Source: Flaccisagitta enflata (lineage: Eukaryota > Chaetognatha > Sagittoidea > Aphragmophora). Taken from it: a DNA stretch of 64,000 nt. The stretch spans positions 22,568,001 to 22,632,000 of the forward strand of contig OZ231127.1 in NCBI GenBank assembly GCA_965153355.1. The letters run 5' to 3'. The notes beneath the pieces are model-generated. The model saw only the letters and a list, made by a program, of their open reading frames with translations. It did no database searches and had not been told where the DNA came from. Each line of letters begins with the position of its first letter. Position 1 is the stretch's first letter. Shown one piece after another: positions 12,229 to 23,769 of this stretch. The position numbers and the translations under genes are program-made.

Positions 12229-12885
12229 ATGACGTCGTCAACAGCGCGGATCAACGTGGTCGGTTTTTGGATTTGCATTTTATGTTTTTCTTTTTACTCA
12301 TTTCTTTTGACTCTAATACACGAACGTTCACAACCGATGAGCCCGAAATGCGACGACAAAACGACCGCCGACAGATCAACGGCGGACTATTTTGCCGACA
12401 AATTTGCCGACAAACAGGCTCAAATTCCAAACCATCGCGGCACTTTTGATGATCTCAATTTCAAATCCAATTATGTAATGAGTGTAAGAAAACGGAAATC
12501 AAGATTCAGAAAACGACTGAAAAGTCGGTTGAAGCATGAAAAGCTGCCGCACGTAGCAAATGCGGCGGAAAATGCCATTGACGAAAAACCCAAAAGGAAC
12601 CCAAAAGGAAACCCAAAAGGAATTGAAAACAATGACGACCGCGACGATGTTCCAACCGCCCAACCGACAGAAATCTGTCCGATTTATGACGCCGACCCTT
12701 TCGATCGTTCCATCAGAAAATACTTCAACAGATCGCCGCCGCCTCCACGATGTCGCCCCAGTCGACGCATTGCGTACACGGACTCGAACGCTTTCTGGAT
12801 AGACAAAAGACTAACAGCGAGACTTGATGAAATGGACTACAGCTGCTTTTATTCGATAGTAGAGGATGGAGTCAGAAAGAAGAGG
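12229..12885 (+). CDS. DUF229 family protein, exon 1 (membrane anchor and N-terminal region)
   Basis: First coding exon of a DUF229 protein, a family of metazoan ectoproteins with an alkaline-phosphatase/sulfatase-like fold and mostly unknown substrates. The ATG at 12229 starts MTSSTARINVVGF. Residues 8-31 are a hydrophobic segment (GFWICILCFSFYSFLL), read as a type II signal anchor. A basic, low-complexity stalk (residues 80-125) follows. From about residue 145 come the family-typical CPIYDADPFDRSI and PPPPRC, and then AYTDSNAFWIDK and DEMDYSCFYSIVEDG. The exon ends after VRKKR at a GTAGGT donor (12886), leaving phase 0. The next exon at 23770 also starts in phase 0, which supports joining them. 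The frame continues about 23 codons into the intron before a stop, so an unspliced transcript would end there. Family call firm; biochemical role not known. Confidence 0.82.
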
Positions 12886-14462
12886 GTAGGTAACGAGGTG
12901 GGGGAGTGCGGGAGGGGACGGAGAAAAGGAAATCCATACGAGGTTGATAATCAATAGATTGAGTGGACATACATATTGATATCAACAAAATGACCCCCTC
13001 TTTCTTATCTTCCTCACAGCCTTATGTCTCTCCCTTTCCGTCTTTTTGTGTCTAGTCTATGTCCTTTCTTGCCTGCCCATGCATATGAAAGTAAAATAAC
13101 GAACGAAAAATTAAAATGGGAGTATTCCGACAGCTAAAGACTGGAGATTTGGAGAATAAATCTCACCGCAGTGCTCCAGATCCCATCACCACACAAAATA
13201 ACGGGTGGTCTTTAAAAAGGTAGCTTTTAATTTTTTTGATAATACTTTTAAAATTTCTCCTATGTAAAAATTTTTTTTTAGCTACCTAGATATGACTGTC
13301 GCCTACATGTTCTATTTTGAACATTTTTTATGAGGATCAATATTTTCCATTTTATTTTTAAAAAACTGAATTGAATTATGGACCACTTGAAGAATTTTGC
13401 TTAAATTTGACTAAAAATCAATGATTTTAACAAAATTTACGTTTGAATAAAGATAGTTGAATAAAAGTGGGTCTAAGAAAAGTATAAAAACCAAGACTTC
13501 TTAAATAAAAACTTAATACACACCAAAAACACTAACAATAATCAATTATCACTTTTAGCTAAAAACAGGCAGTAATGCTCAGAAAAAGTTATTTTGGTTT
13601 ATCATAGATAATTTGAATTTGTATATTTTTATCATTTAAAAGCATTTAGAAGCTAAAATTCTTTTATATGCTTAATTAAGGATGATTCAATCTCCTTGCC
13701 GAGGGAAGCCTCGACAAGGACATAGAAGCGTCCTTTTTTCCCCCACCCGCTCTCTCCCCCACCCCACCCCAGCCCCACTCTCACAGGCTTCTCACTGGTT
13801 CCGCTTGGAATTGCGACATCTGTGTGCGCACAAGGCCGTTGCGTCAGTCGACACGCACCTCGTGGTTGAACTCTATACTTTAGACTCTACACTCAAAAAT
13901 TTCAAAACTTTGAGACAAAACTTGTAACTCACGCTTTCACCTTCCCGTCCATTATGATGGGGGAAAATTGCCGCCTTCGAAACGAGAATCGAGTGTGAAA
14001 GTGAAAATTTAAAAAAAAAAAAAAAAAAAATGATGATAGAAAACGAAATAAACGTCACACGAACGAAATTCTATTTCATGGAAAATACCGTAAAAAAAAG
14101 AGAAAAAATGACACGGAAATGCGTCTAATCTACTCAAAAAAAAAAAAAAAATACAAATATTTAAAAAACAATGCCTCTAATCTAATCTACTAATATAAAA
14201 AATAAAAATGCGTACAAAAAATAATACAAAACTGTCGTACAAAACGGAAAAACAGAAAACGAAACCGAAAAACTTTTTTGTCTTTTCTCCGCCTTTCTTT
14301 GATTTCTACTAATTCTTTTCCCTTTCACCTCCTTTCCACCCATCCTTCGTCTCCCGTTGCGCCTCATGTCTTCATGTCTTTATCTTGCATTTGTTTCAAC
14401 AAGCAGGGCCGTTTTTCAGTTTGACGCCTTTCCAACCTAGCATCGGCCGTTTTGCCTTGAAG

Positions 14463-15329
14463 ATGCCGCCAAAGAAAGACCCCGCTATCGCTTCCATCGA
14501 AAAACGCGTCACTGCCTTGGAGAAGGCCCGTCAAAAGCGCGAGAGGAGAGCCGTCGTCATCCAGAAGAAAGATCTTCTAAACGCCGAAATGAAAAGTTAC
14601 TCCGATAACATCTATATTAAAGGAATGAAGTATTCCATCAAGGACGTGCAGGGCGACGAGACAAAGGAGGAGGGCTTCAGAGAGGAGGTGTTGCAGCTTC
14701 TCGTCAGCCAAAAGCTTCTTCCCGCGACAAGGCTGTTTGTCCAAAATGGCCCCGACAAGGGCCGCATCCTGAGAGGGGTCCTGCGCCACGCTCATCCCAT
14801 CGGCAACCGCGACAACGCCACGGTCATCGTCGCCTTCCTCGAATCTTGGTTTGCCGGGCAAATCAACTTCAAGTTGAACAGCGGCAAGAAATTGACGGGA
14901 GACATACGCATTGGCATGCATATGCCCCCCATCCTCGACTGCCTCCGAAATGCGGCGCTGGCATCCCGTCGAGTTTTGCTCAACAGGGACCCAAACAGGA
15001 AAATCTTCCTTCAAAAATCGATTCGGAAGCCATGGATCTCCCTCGTCGAGCTCAAAAACGGGAAGAAGACGCCAATCGACTTCCACGTTGACGACCGCCG
15101 TCTCGTCAATCCTGCGCTGACCCTGGCGAAGATGGAAGAAGAAGGCCGCGACGTCTTCACCCCCAAGCAGTTCCTTCCTCCTGCCGTCCGCGACAAGATC
15201 AAGGGCGGCCTCGTCAAGGCCAAGCCTTCCGGAAATGATGATGACGACGACGACGACGAAGACGACGACGAAGATGATGATGAGGAAGAGAAGATGCTGC
15301 TTGGTGGCGGTCAACTCTTTGGTCCCTAA
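14463..15329 (+). CDS. Intronless 288-aa ORF, possibly LINE ORF1-like RNA-binding protein
   Basis: ATG at 14463 (MPPKKDPAIASIEKRV), stop at 15327. Order: basic, coiled-coil-prone N-terminus (residues 1-45); a globular region (about 50-215) with NIYIKGMKYSI, then TVIVAFLESWFAGQIN, then IRIGMHMPPILDCLRNA; and an Asp/Glu-rich tail (about 258-280, D and E only). The sequence 'NIYIKG ... VIVAF ... hydrophobic CTD' follows the plan of L1-type ORF1 proteins (coiled coil, RRM, C-terminal domain), which is my inference from pattern only. The G+C-rich codon use is unlike the AT-rich LINE ORF2 1.3 kb downstream and like the host exons. It could be an ORF1 of another element, a domesticated gene or a retrogene nested in the DUF229 intron. 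The uninterrupted 288 codons with biased third positions argue that it is or was recently coding. Confidence 0.6.
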   Translation: MPPKKDPAIASIEKRVTALEKARQKRERRAVVIQKKDLLNAEMKSYSDNIYIKGMKYSIKDVQGDETKEEGFREEVLQLLVSQKLLPATRLFVQNGPDKGRILRGVLRHAHPIGNRDNATVIVAFLESWFAGQINFKLNSGKKLTGDIRIGMHMPPILDCLRNAALASRRVLLNRDPNRKIFLQKSIRKPWISLVELKNGKKTPIDFHVDDRRLVNPALTLAKMEEEGRDVFTPKQFLPPAVRDKIKGGLVKAKPSGNDDDDDDDEDDDEDDDEEEKMLLGGGQLFGP

Positions 15330-15357
15330 TAATACAGTAAATCTGTTAAAAACACAG

Positions 15358-15735
15358 TCACTTCTTTTCTAACACAGTTATTTCAGTTTTTAACACAGCC
15401 TCTTCTGATTTTAACACAGTCACTTCCGCTTCAACACAGTCACTTCCGTTCTTAAAACAGTCACATCTGTTCTTAACACAATCACTTCCAATTTTAACAC
15501 AGTCACTTTTGTTCTTAACACAGTCGCTTTTGTTTTTAACACAGTCGCTTTTGTTTTTAACACAGTCACTTCTTTTATTAACACTGTCAACTCCATTTTT
15601 AACACAGTCACTTCCATTCTCAACACAAATCATCTTAACACAGTCACCTTCATTTGAGATACAGTCACTTCGGCTTTAAACACAGTGATTCCCGTCTTTA
15701 ACATGTCACTCCCGCTTTTAAACACAGCCGCTTCA
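15358..15735. repeat. 21-bp minisatellite (TTAACACAGTCACTTCYGTTC)
   Basis: About 17 imperfect 21-bp units whose constant core is AACACAGTCACTT. It starts 28 bp after the stop of the 288-aa ORF. The minus strand is open as a CVKNKSD repeat because the period is a multiple of three; I do not regard that as a gene. Confidence 0.92.
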
Positions 15736-16647
15736 TTGATGTGTCAGATCTTTGTTTTTGCAGCCGGTTCTTCCTCTTTCTGCATCTCTACATGACGCAG
15801 TCACTTCCTTGACCAGTTTTTTTCACTCTGGGTTGTACTCGCCCTCAAACTAATCATTATTATAGAAAGATGCCTTGTGTATTCCCTTCGCCACTGCAAT
15901 GAATCTTCTAATCCTTCTGCCATTAACGCGGTATCTGTGTTTCATCACTTCATGCGTGTCTCCCCTTCCCTTTTCCCCTTATGAATACCTGCGCAAAATA
16001 AAAACATCATGCCCTAATGAAATGAGGAAATTGACCGAAGCTAAAACAAACGCGGCGATATTGTGACGTTGGCTGTGACGCAGTCAATGGCGTGGAATGT
16101 GAAGGAAAAGTGGCGTGAGTTGTGTTGTTGCTGCGACGAAAAGTAAACAAAAACAAAACAATCTGTGACAAAAACAAAAACATAACAATCTGTGACAAAA
16201 ACAAAAACAGAAAGAATGTCTACGCTGAAAAAAAAAAAGACTTATGAGCAATACGACACATTGAAACTGGAAAAAAGAATAAACTAGGCTCCCAATCTCA
16301 TTATGGAAATCGACGAATTGCGCCACGCTTCCACACCGCTGGTAACGGAAACCAAAAACCCTTGAATGAAGATAACCATTAATTGGAAAACAGGTAAAAC
16401 TGCTCCTCAGCATGACGCATTGCCTCCATATCACTCCCATGAATACTATAATTATTCAGAAAAGAATTATTCGGTTTTTATCCTAATCACTGATAAAATT
16501 CATATATATATTCAACTTTCACTGACAAAATTCATATATTTAACTTTCACATATCACATAATCAGTCTCCCCCTGTACATGTTTTGGACTCTTGTTCCCT
16601 TACTATCCCTAATTTACCACTAACGATTGCATACCTTCAAAGCATTG

Positions 16648-19600
16648 ATGCAAACATCTAACCTAACAATACCTGATATAATTGATGATTTAACCAAAGA
16701 CTTTACTAATATTTTTAGCACCCAGGAAGAAAACGATGAACTAGAAACAGAAATAAAATCTTCTGGGTATTTCTCTGAATCTGACTTCAATGACTTAATA
16801 AAAACAAAAAAGATATCTGAAAAAACACATGCTACGATTTTCTCGCTTAACATTGCCAATGTTTTGTCAAAACTCAGCAGCTTAAAATTGATGATCAATA
16901 ATACATCTAATGAATCCTACCACCCCTGCCTCATTGCATTGACTGAAACTCACTTGCATGAATCCCAAAACCATGGCTACTCACAATCTGAGCTTCAAGA
17001 TATACTTCCAGGTTATAAGTTTCATTTCAAAAACCGAAAAACTAAGAAAGGAGGTGGAGTAGGCATATTTGTGACAAACAAGCTGACTGACAATGCTGAA
17101 ATTGATGACGACGAATCCTTTTTTGAGGAGGAGGTATTTGAGAGTTTGACCCTCAAACTTCCGAACTTTCCTTTCAAAACTGGAAAAAAGAACCTAATTG
17201 TTTTGACTGTCTATAGGCAACCAGGCCAAGAAAACCTTAGCAAATTTTTGGAATTGTTAGAAAAATGGCTCGACAAACATGACAAGAGATCCAACGAAAT
17301 TATAATTACTGGAGATCTTAACCTTGATCTCCTTAAATATGAAACACACGCCAGTACATCTGAGTACCTTGATCTAGTGACCGCTCATGGACTGCTTCCC
17401 ACAATCACTAAGCCCACTAGAATCAAACACTCCAGTGCCACTTTAATTGATCATATATTTTGCAAACTAACTAACACACACTCTGGCATACTGGCAACAG
17501 AACTGTCAGGTTCCTATGGATACACTGACCACTATCCTATTTTCAGCATCTTTGAAACGGGACAAAATTCTAGAATTACAAGCAAACAAGTGAAAAAAAC
17601 GTTTTTTACACGCGAAGGTCATCGACTTCGCAAACTTGGTCTAAGAAATGAAAACTGGGATGAAGTTTTAAAAGAATCAAATCCAAACACTGCATACGAA
17701 ATCTTTCAAAACAAATACTGTGCACATTATCAAAACTCCTTGACAGAGAAAACTCTAACACTTGGACGAAACAGACTGCCCAAACAACCATGGATGACTC
17801 AGGAAATTCTGAAAAAAATTCGTAGAAGAGATAAACTGGCAAAATTGAGAAACAGAAGAGCTGAGTATTGTCAAATTCGAAATGAAATTGTAAAAAATTG
17901 TCGCCAAGCAGAAAGAAATTACATTACCAAAAAAATTCAAGATAACATAAACAATACTAAACAGCATTGGAAAGTCCTAAAAACTGTTATGGGTAAAATG
18001 AACAACAAATCAGATATTCCCTCTGCATTCAAAAATGGTGACATGTGGGTGACTGACTTACGACAAAATGCAGAATACATGAATGACTACTATGCCAATG
18101 TTGGCCCTGACACTAACCTGAGTGTTGGAACTTCTAAAAAAACGCCCAACTTTTACCTCAACAAATTTTCAGAAAGAAACACTGAAAATTTGACGTTCTC
18201 CGACTTTTCTGAGAATGATGTTATTGAAGCATGCAGGAACATCAACAAAAAGAGAAGCTCTGATGCGTACGGACTATCTCAAGCTATTGTCCTAGATGAT
18301 ATTGAAATTATAGCCCCTATAATTACACACATAGCAAATTGTTCACTAAAAGAGGGTATCTGCCCCGACCAAAGCAAAATTGCAAGGGTAATTCCTATCT
18401 ACAAGGAAAAAGGTGAAAACTACCTATACTCAAACTACCGCCCCATTTCACTCATACCAGTCTTCTCAAAAATTTTAGAAAAACTTGTATACAACAAAAT
18501 ATTTCATTTCCTGGTGCGGTATCAGATCCTATTTAAGTCTCAGTATGGGTTCAGATGTGGCCATAGTACAATTCATGCAACACTTGATTTCCTAAAAACA
18601 ATTGAAAAAGCTTTGCAAGACAATGAATATGCCATAGGTATATTCTGCGACCTGTCCAAAGCCTTTGATACACTTGACCATAAAGTACTACTTGACAAAC
18701 TAGACCATTATGGTATAAGAGGCAATTGGCATTCATGGCTCAAATCTTATCTTTCTGGCCGCATGCAATATGTTGATATACATGGCACTAAAAGTGGCAC
18801 ACGAGATATCAAAGTTGGTGTTCCACAGGGCAGCATCCTGGGACCCTTGCTATTTCTCATCTACATAAATGATTTACCTGCCTCCCTTCAAAAATTAACA
18901 CCGGTCCTCTTTGCTGATGATACAAATCTGATAATAAAGGGCAACAACCTAGAACAACTACAACAAATGATTAACTCTGATTTGAGTGTACTTGATGATT
19001 ATTTTAGAGCAAATAAACTAAAACTAAATGCAGCCAAAACCAAAGTTGTATGCTTCAAGAAAAAAAACTTAGCATTTGACAAAAATAAGCTTAACATAAG
19101 TATAGATGGCACACAATTAGTCCCTGAAAAAAATGCAACCTTTCTGGGTATGATCATTGACGAGCATCTGACCTGGGAAGATCACTGCAATAAAGTTGCA
19201 AACAAAATAGCTCGAAATACTGGTATCATGAACAGATTAAAAAAAACCATTCCAACCCCATCCATGAAAATATTATATAACTCTTTTATCTTCCCACATC
19301 TCTCATATGGTATTGAAGCATGGGGCTCAACCGCCCAAAAAAACTTAAAAAGAATCAAAAACATGCAAAAAAAGTCCATTAGATGTATAAGCAGGTCGCA
19401 TTGGCTCGCTCATACCGAGCCCCGCATGAAAAAATTCAAACTTTTGAAATTTGATGACCAATACCAATTTCAATGCCTGACCCTAACCTACTCAATGCTT
19501 AAAGGATACTCACCTGACATATACGACTTAAAAATAAACCAAAACGCTTCAGCACAACATTCACTCCGCTCTAGTACAAACCGACCAGCCGATTTACGAC

Positions 19601-19803
19601 CATCGCCCATTGGCGTCCCCTGCAACGGATTGTCATTTTACACTAATGCCCTTAACCTTTGGAACACATTACCTACTGATGTACAAAATTTAAGTAACCG
19701 CTCCTTGTTTAAAAGAAACTTGAAAAGTAAGTTCCTTAGCCAATATGTAGACCATGTTAACTGCCTTAACCAAAAATGTACTGATCACTATTACCATAAC
19801 TGA
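16648..19803 (+). CDS. Non-LTR retrotransposon ORF2: endonuclease-reverse transcriptase, intact
   Basis: 1051 aa from ATG 16648 to TGA 19801. An in-frame stop at 16621 limits the start. The APE-type endonuclease occupies about residues 65-305, with ALTETHL (catalytic Glu about 100), ITGDLNLD (about 220) and TDHYP (Asp-His at 294-295). The reverse transcriptase spans about 570-835, with NYRPISLIPVFSKILEK (596 on), LSKAFDTLDH, GVPQGSILGPLLF and the catalytic FADDT (755-759). A C-terminal region follows without an RNase H domain. Such proteins nick the target and prime cDNA synthesis on it. Motif style is that of the Jockey/CR1/L2 group; the exact clade was not decided. There is no frameshift or internal stop, so the copy is young. 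No ORF1 with matching AT-rich codon use was found upstream. Confidence 0.95.
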   Translation: MQTSNLTIPDIIDDLTKDFTNIFSTQEENDELETEIKSSGYFSESDFNDLIKTKKISEKTHATIFSLNIANVLSKLSSLKLMINNTSNESYHPCLIALTETHLHESQNHGYSQSELQDILPGYKFHFKNRKTKKGGGVGIFVTNKLTDNAEIDDDESFFEEEVFESLTLKLPNFPFKTGKKNLIVLTVYRQPGQENLSKFLELLEKWLDKHDKRSNEIIITGDLNLDLLKYETHASTSEYLDLVTAHGLLPTITKPTRIKHSSATLIDHIFCKLTNTHSGILATELSGSYGYTDHYPIFSIFETGQNSRITSKQVKKTFFTREGHRLRKLGLRNENWDEVLKESNPNTAYEIFQNKYCAHYQNSLTEKTLTLGRNRLPKQPWMTQEILKKIRRRDKLAKLRNRRAEYCQIRNEIVKNCRQAERNYITKKIQDNINNTKQHWKVLKTVMGKMNNKSDIPSAFKNGDMWVTDLRQNAEYMNDYYANVGPDTNLSVGTSKKTPNFYLNKFSERNTENLTFSDFSENDVIEACRNINKKRSSDAYGLSQAIVLDDIEIIAPIITHIANCSLKEGICPDQSKIARVIPIYKEKGENYLYSNYRPISLIPVFSKILEKLVYNKIFHFLVRYQILFKSQYGFRCGHSTIHATLDFLKTIEKALQDNEYAIGIFCDLSKAFDTLDHKVLLDKLDHYGIRGNWHSWLKSYLSGRMQYVDIHGTKSGTRDIKVGVPQGSILGPLLFLIYINDLPASLQKLTPVLFADDTNLIIKGNNLEQLQQMINSDLSVLDDYFRANKLKLNAAKTKVVCFKKKNLAFDKNKLNISIDGTQLVPEKNATFLGMIIDEHLTWEDHCNKVANKIARNTGIMNRLKKTIPTPSMKILYNSFIFPHLSYGIEAWGSTAQKNLKRIKNMQKKSIRCISRSHWLAHTEPRMKKFKLLKFDDQYQFQCLTLTYSMLKGYSPDIYDLKINQNASAQHSLRSSTNRPADLRPSPIGVPCNGLSFYTNALNLWNTLPTDVQNLSNRSLFKRNLKSKFLSQYVDHVNCLNQKCTDHYYHN

Positions 19804-20434
19804 TGCCTAATCAAACCTCACTTATGCTTTTACCAAGAACCACATCTACTGCACCTCTGACTGGGGCCCCTTCCTTTCTCTCATCATCCATCATTCTCAT
19901 CCCTCATTCTAGCAACTTAAAACTCAATTGTCAGTCTGGGAAAGCCTTTGAAGACGCCCACCCCTCCCTCTTTATGTATTAGGTCTTGTCATTGAAAATT
20001 TCTTTGAGAATGTCCCCCCTGCAAACTGACGCAATTCTCCCATTGCCCCACCAACCCAGCCCCATAGATAACTTTGATAGGAAAAAAAACCAAAAAAAAA
20101 AAGAAAAAAAATATCCATCCCTTCTGTTTCACTTTTAACCGCGCATCCTGTTCGACCCATCATGTTAAACCCTAATGTGTCCCTTGTCCACTTCTTGTCC
20201 AGTCACCCTTCTTAAATATTTTATGTCCAGCTCTGTCACATTCCCAATTCTTACCGTCCCTCGTCCTTAACCTCTTCCCTGTCCATTTCCCTCCTCCCCC
20301 CTTAAGCTTCCTCATCACAATTCCCCTTAAACGCCTACTACTACTACTAACACAACTACTGCCACTACCACTACCACCTCTTACTATCTCTTCCCCTGAA
20401 AGTATGACTCCCAACATAATTCTCCTATTTAATC

Positions 20435-20935
20435 AAACCACCACTTGGCCATGGGACCTGCATCTTAGGACTACTAAATGCAGGTGTCCATGTCTGTACA
20501 TTTAAGAAAACAAAAATATCCTCACTTTTGCCCAACAATGAAAACCCTACTTGGCCATGGGGCCTGCATCCTGTGCAGGGGTCCGTGTCTGTACATTTTA
20601 TAAAAAAGAAAATCCTCATTGAATCTCTCATTAAGAACTTCACGTGGACATGGGGTCTGTATCTCCTGGTACAGGGGCCCATGTCTGTACATTTTAACAA
20701 AAAAACACCCTCATTGCTTCACAAACTTTAAACCTTACGTGGCCATGGGGCCTGCATCCTCACCAGATGCAGGGGCCCATGTCTGTACAATTACAAAACA
20801 TTTGTCCACTCCGTCAACCAACCGTATCCACTTGGCCGTGGAACCTGCATCTTGGGCCTATCAACCTTTAATCACATGAATTTTCTTTAAATTATTTAGT
20901 GCCAACGGGCCGACTAGATGCAGGAGGCCATGCAC
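20435..20935. repeat. Five imperfect 92-106-bp tandem units with internal hairpin
   Basis: GGCCATGGGGCCTGCATC recurs at about 20447, 20553, 20645, 20741 and 20834. In most units it is followed by (A)TGCAGGGGYCCATGTCTG, which is partly complementary, so most units can fold. It lies 630 bp after the LINE stop codon, so it may belong to the LINE 3' UTR or be a separate array. Confidence 0.85.
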
Positions 20936-22204
20936 GCTGATTAAAAGATTGCCTCATCTGTATTCAAATCAGACTAGTATCGCACTTTGTTCCCATCCGC
21001 TTCTTAATCTTTTTCCATTTCAGATCTCGGTTTGCTACTTGCTCCATCTCACTAGTGTCGTTGTCTAACTTTGTAGCCAAAATAGTTTAGAATATTTCCA
21101 TTAGTATTCCACATAACTCCTGCAGACGCACTTCCTCCCTATTACTCCCATCATTTAATTCGTAATACTAAACCCTATACCATTATCTCCTCTCCCTACA
21201 GCTTTTCCCTCCAAGCCAATCGGTAGAACGGGTTTTCTAGCCAAAGGACATCATCGCTAAACAAACTGCAACAATTACCCATCAAAAGATCCTCAACGCA
21301 TACAAAGATAAGTATTTCTATCTACAGACTCATTATCACTTATTTCTTATTCTCTCCTGTAAAAATTCAGTGTACATTCTCCAACCTATAAAGCCTTACT
21401 GTGTATGTGCGATCTACTGTACATAATACCGTGTAACTCAACCGGTTTATTTTTCCTCTAAGCACAAACATAGTTAAAACAGAGCACGATCACGACTACT
21501 AGTTTAAATTGTAAACAGGTAGAAAAGGGAAAAAATAATTACAGCTATATCAGACTAGCATCTACTTTAAATGATCGAGATTGAAACAATGACAAAAATT
21601 CTTGATCCTAAACTTTACTCAAACCCCTCTGCCCTCCCCTCTCCAGCCAACATCTCCATGCCAACGGTCCAAGAAGTGTCAACGCACAAAACGCAATGCA
21701 ACGAACGCCATTCAAAAACTGGAGCCTAGATGCCCTCTCAAAGACCAGGAAACGAATTTTAACGCCTTCAAGAAAGTGCCCGACCATCACCGAGCACGCG
21801 AATCTGCCGCATCTCCCTCCGCCCACTCTCCCAACTCATTGCCCCCATCTCTACTACTAACCCCCGGCCAACCTTCCCATCTATCTTGTCCCACTGCTCC
21901 ATCTTCCCCATCTCCTTCTCTGGCTGCCCCTTACCCTCCTTTGCGTCCTCCGGAAACTGGCAATCAACAACAGACTGAATTCCACCACTCGTCATTTATC
22001 ATTACTCAGACCCCTCGCTCGTCATACTTGCATCGTTACCTCGTTTTTGTATCCTAACTCAAAATTTTTACTTATTTCCTTATCTGCATTCAAAATTTGC
22101 ATTGTTAGCTATTTTGTTTCTCTTTCCATCCTCGTGATCATAATGTATCCCCGAGTTTTCTATTTAATTCCATCATTGTACCTGTAAATCGAATCCGCAA
22201 ACTA
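20936..22204. other. No gene seen; CT-rich open frame
   Basis: The plus-strand open frame 21602-22057 is Pro/Ser-rich, has no recognisable domain and begins inside C-rich sequence. I leave it as probably non-coding. Confidence 0.4.
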
Positions 22205-22570
22205 GACTCTTAAACTTTAAAGAATTTTCTAAATTTTTAGACTTTTTTAACTTGAACTTTTAAACTCTTAAACTTTTTGAACTTTTTAATTTTAAAAAAA
22301 AAAAACTTTTTAAACTCTTTAAACTCTTTAAACTCTTTATACTTCTTAAACTTTGTAAACTTTATAAACTTTTTAAACCTTTTAAACCTTTTAAACCTTT
22401 TAAACTTTTTAAACTTTTTAAACTTTTTAAACTTTTTAAACTTTTTAAACTTTTTAAACATTTTTAACATTTTTAACATTTTAAACATTTTAAACATTTT
22501 AAACATTTTAAACATTTTAAACTTTTTAAACTTTTTAAACTTTTTAAACTTTTTAAACTTTTTAAACTTG
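22205..22570. repeat. 9-bp minisatellite (AAACTTTTT)n
   Basis: The left part is irregular (AAACTCTTT, AACTTTGTA). The right part is nearly pure, with AACATTTTT and AACATTTTA variants at 22455-22515. It gives spurious LNFLNFLNF and KFKKFKKFK frames. Confidence 0.93.
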
Positions 22571-23210
22571 TGAACTATTAACCTTAAGATTTTGAACTTT
22601 TAAAAATACCATTTTTTCTTATTCTTCTATATCGCTAATTCTTTAACATTCACATGCACATGGATTGGGCGGGCTTGGCCGACATAGAGGGCGGGGGTGG
22701 TGCACCTTCGGCTGGCTCTGTGGGGTGTGGCCTTGGCTGGGGTGTCCCAATACCGTTCTGGTGGGATGCTGCGGTTTGGGCTTCATCCCGCTGGGCTTGG
22801 TGATGGTGTTCTTCCCCGCTTTTCTGTGTTTTGTGCGCCTCTTCGCCCGATCCTCCGCGCATGTGTTAAAATCTACTTAGCAAAGCTTTTAAATCAAATT
22901 GTACATTTTTTGTCTTACCAATCAGAAATTCAAATCTGAATACCCGGGTCCGATTGTAACAAGCTTTCTAGAAATTGTTTACTGATACTGTCATTCCAAA
23001 TGCTTTGACTAGATCAATGGCTTCTCTTTGGTCCTCTTCATTAATTATGTAACCGCAATTGTCACTTTAATCATGTTTGAAGGAAATATACCATTATTAT
23101 TATTACATAAATTCAGAGATTCATTATTTTAAATATTCACAAAATAAGTAGTTAAAAACAGTTTTTATTTTATTCAGATACAGAGCTATCTTTTTTAAGT
23201 CCACCCAGTA
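22571..23210. other. No gene seen; isolated GC-rich patch
   Basis: 22650-22865 is strikingly richer in G+C than its surroundings and is open in several frames. The minus strand gives a hydrophilic 70-aa frame ending PPPPSMSAKPAQS. It resembles a fragment of a coding sequence, perhaps a retrotransposon ORF1 tail, but I cannot identify it. Confidence 0.35.
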
Positions 23211-23414
23211 CCAAGTGACGCGGGGTCACAATATCGTTGCGGACGGGTGGGCGGGGGCATACTACCCCCATCCATACCCCTCTCACATACACAAAAACCC
23301 ATCTAAAACGCTCATTTTCGCACTTTTCGACTCGTGTCCACGGATCAACGGACCAACCGACGGACCAACGGACGGACAAAGCCTCTTATAGAGTTGCGTG
23401 TCCGCAACTAAAAA
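23211..23414 (-). mobile_element. Family H element, subfamily A, hairpin h2
   Basis: Very close in design to the copy at 11638-11856: AAGTGACGCGGGGTCAC at the 3' end and AGTTGCGGACACGCAACT at the 5' end on the minus strand. It lies in the DUF229 intron, 355 bp before the acceptor. Confidence 0.93.
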
Positions 23415-23769
23415 CTATCACGCCCTAATCACCTCCTCATTACCACCCATTCACCTACTCAGTACTCTGGATCTAATCTTCACAAAAAATAATCACCTCA
23501 CCACCCCCATCGACATACACAGTGTTCCAGATCCCACCACCACGAAAAATGATACGTTTGATTACCTGTCACCCAAGAATCCCCTCCTCATCACCCATAC
23601 ATGTACATAGTGCCCTCGATCACACCACCATGAAAAACGAAAATCTGTTACCCTAAATCACCTCCTCATCACTGCCCGTTTACCTACAAAATGCTCGAGA
23701 TCCCGACCCCACGAAATCATTTACCTGTCACCCCAAAATCACCTCATCGACATCCATTCACCAAAACAG

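Larger units (their letters stand above)
12886..23769 (+). other. 10.9-kb intron of the DUF229 gene
   Basis: Bounded by GTAGGT at 12886 and CAAAACAG at 23769, phase 0 on both sides. It contains a GC-rich ORF (14463-15329), a 21-bp minisatellite, an intact LINE ORF2 on the same strand (16648-19803), a 95-105-bp tandem array, a 9-bp minisatellite and one family H copy near its 3' end. Stretches 12960-14000, 15740-16640 and 19804-20430 show nothing further apart from A-runs at 14009-14030 and 20084-20112. That this is a single intron, and not two genes, is inferred from domain continuity and phase. Confidence 0.7.

Noticed and set aside
15358-15633. CVKNKSD repeat frame on the minus strand
   Set aside because: 21-bp minisatellite; no start context or conserved flanks.
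21602-22057. 151-aa Pro/Ser-rich open frame
   Set aside because: No domain, no codon bias like the host exons, composition-driven.
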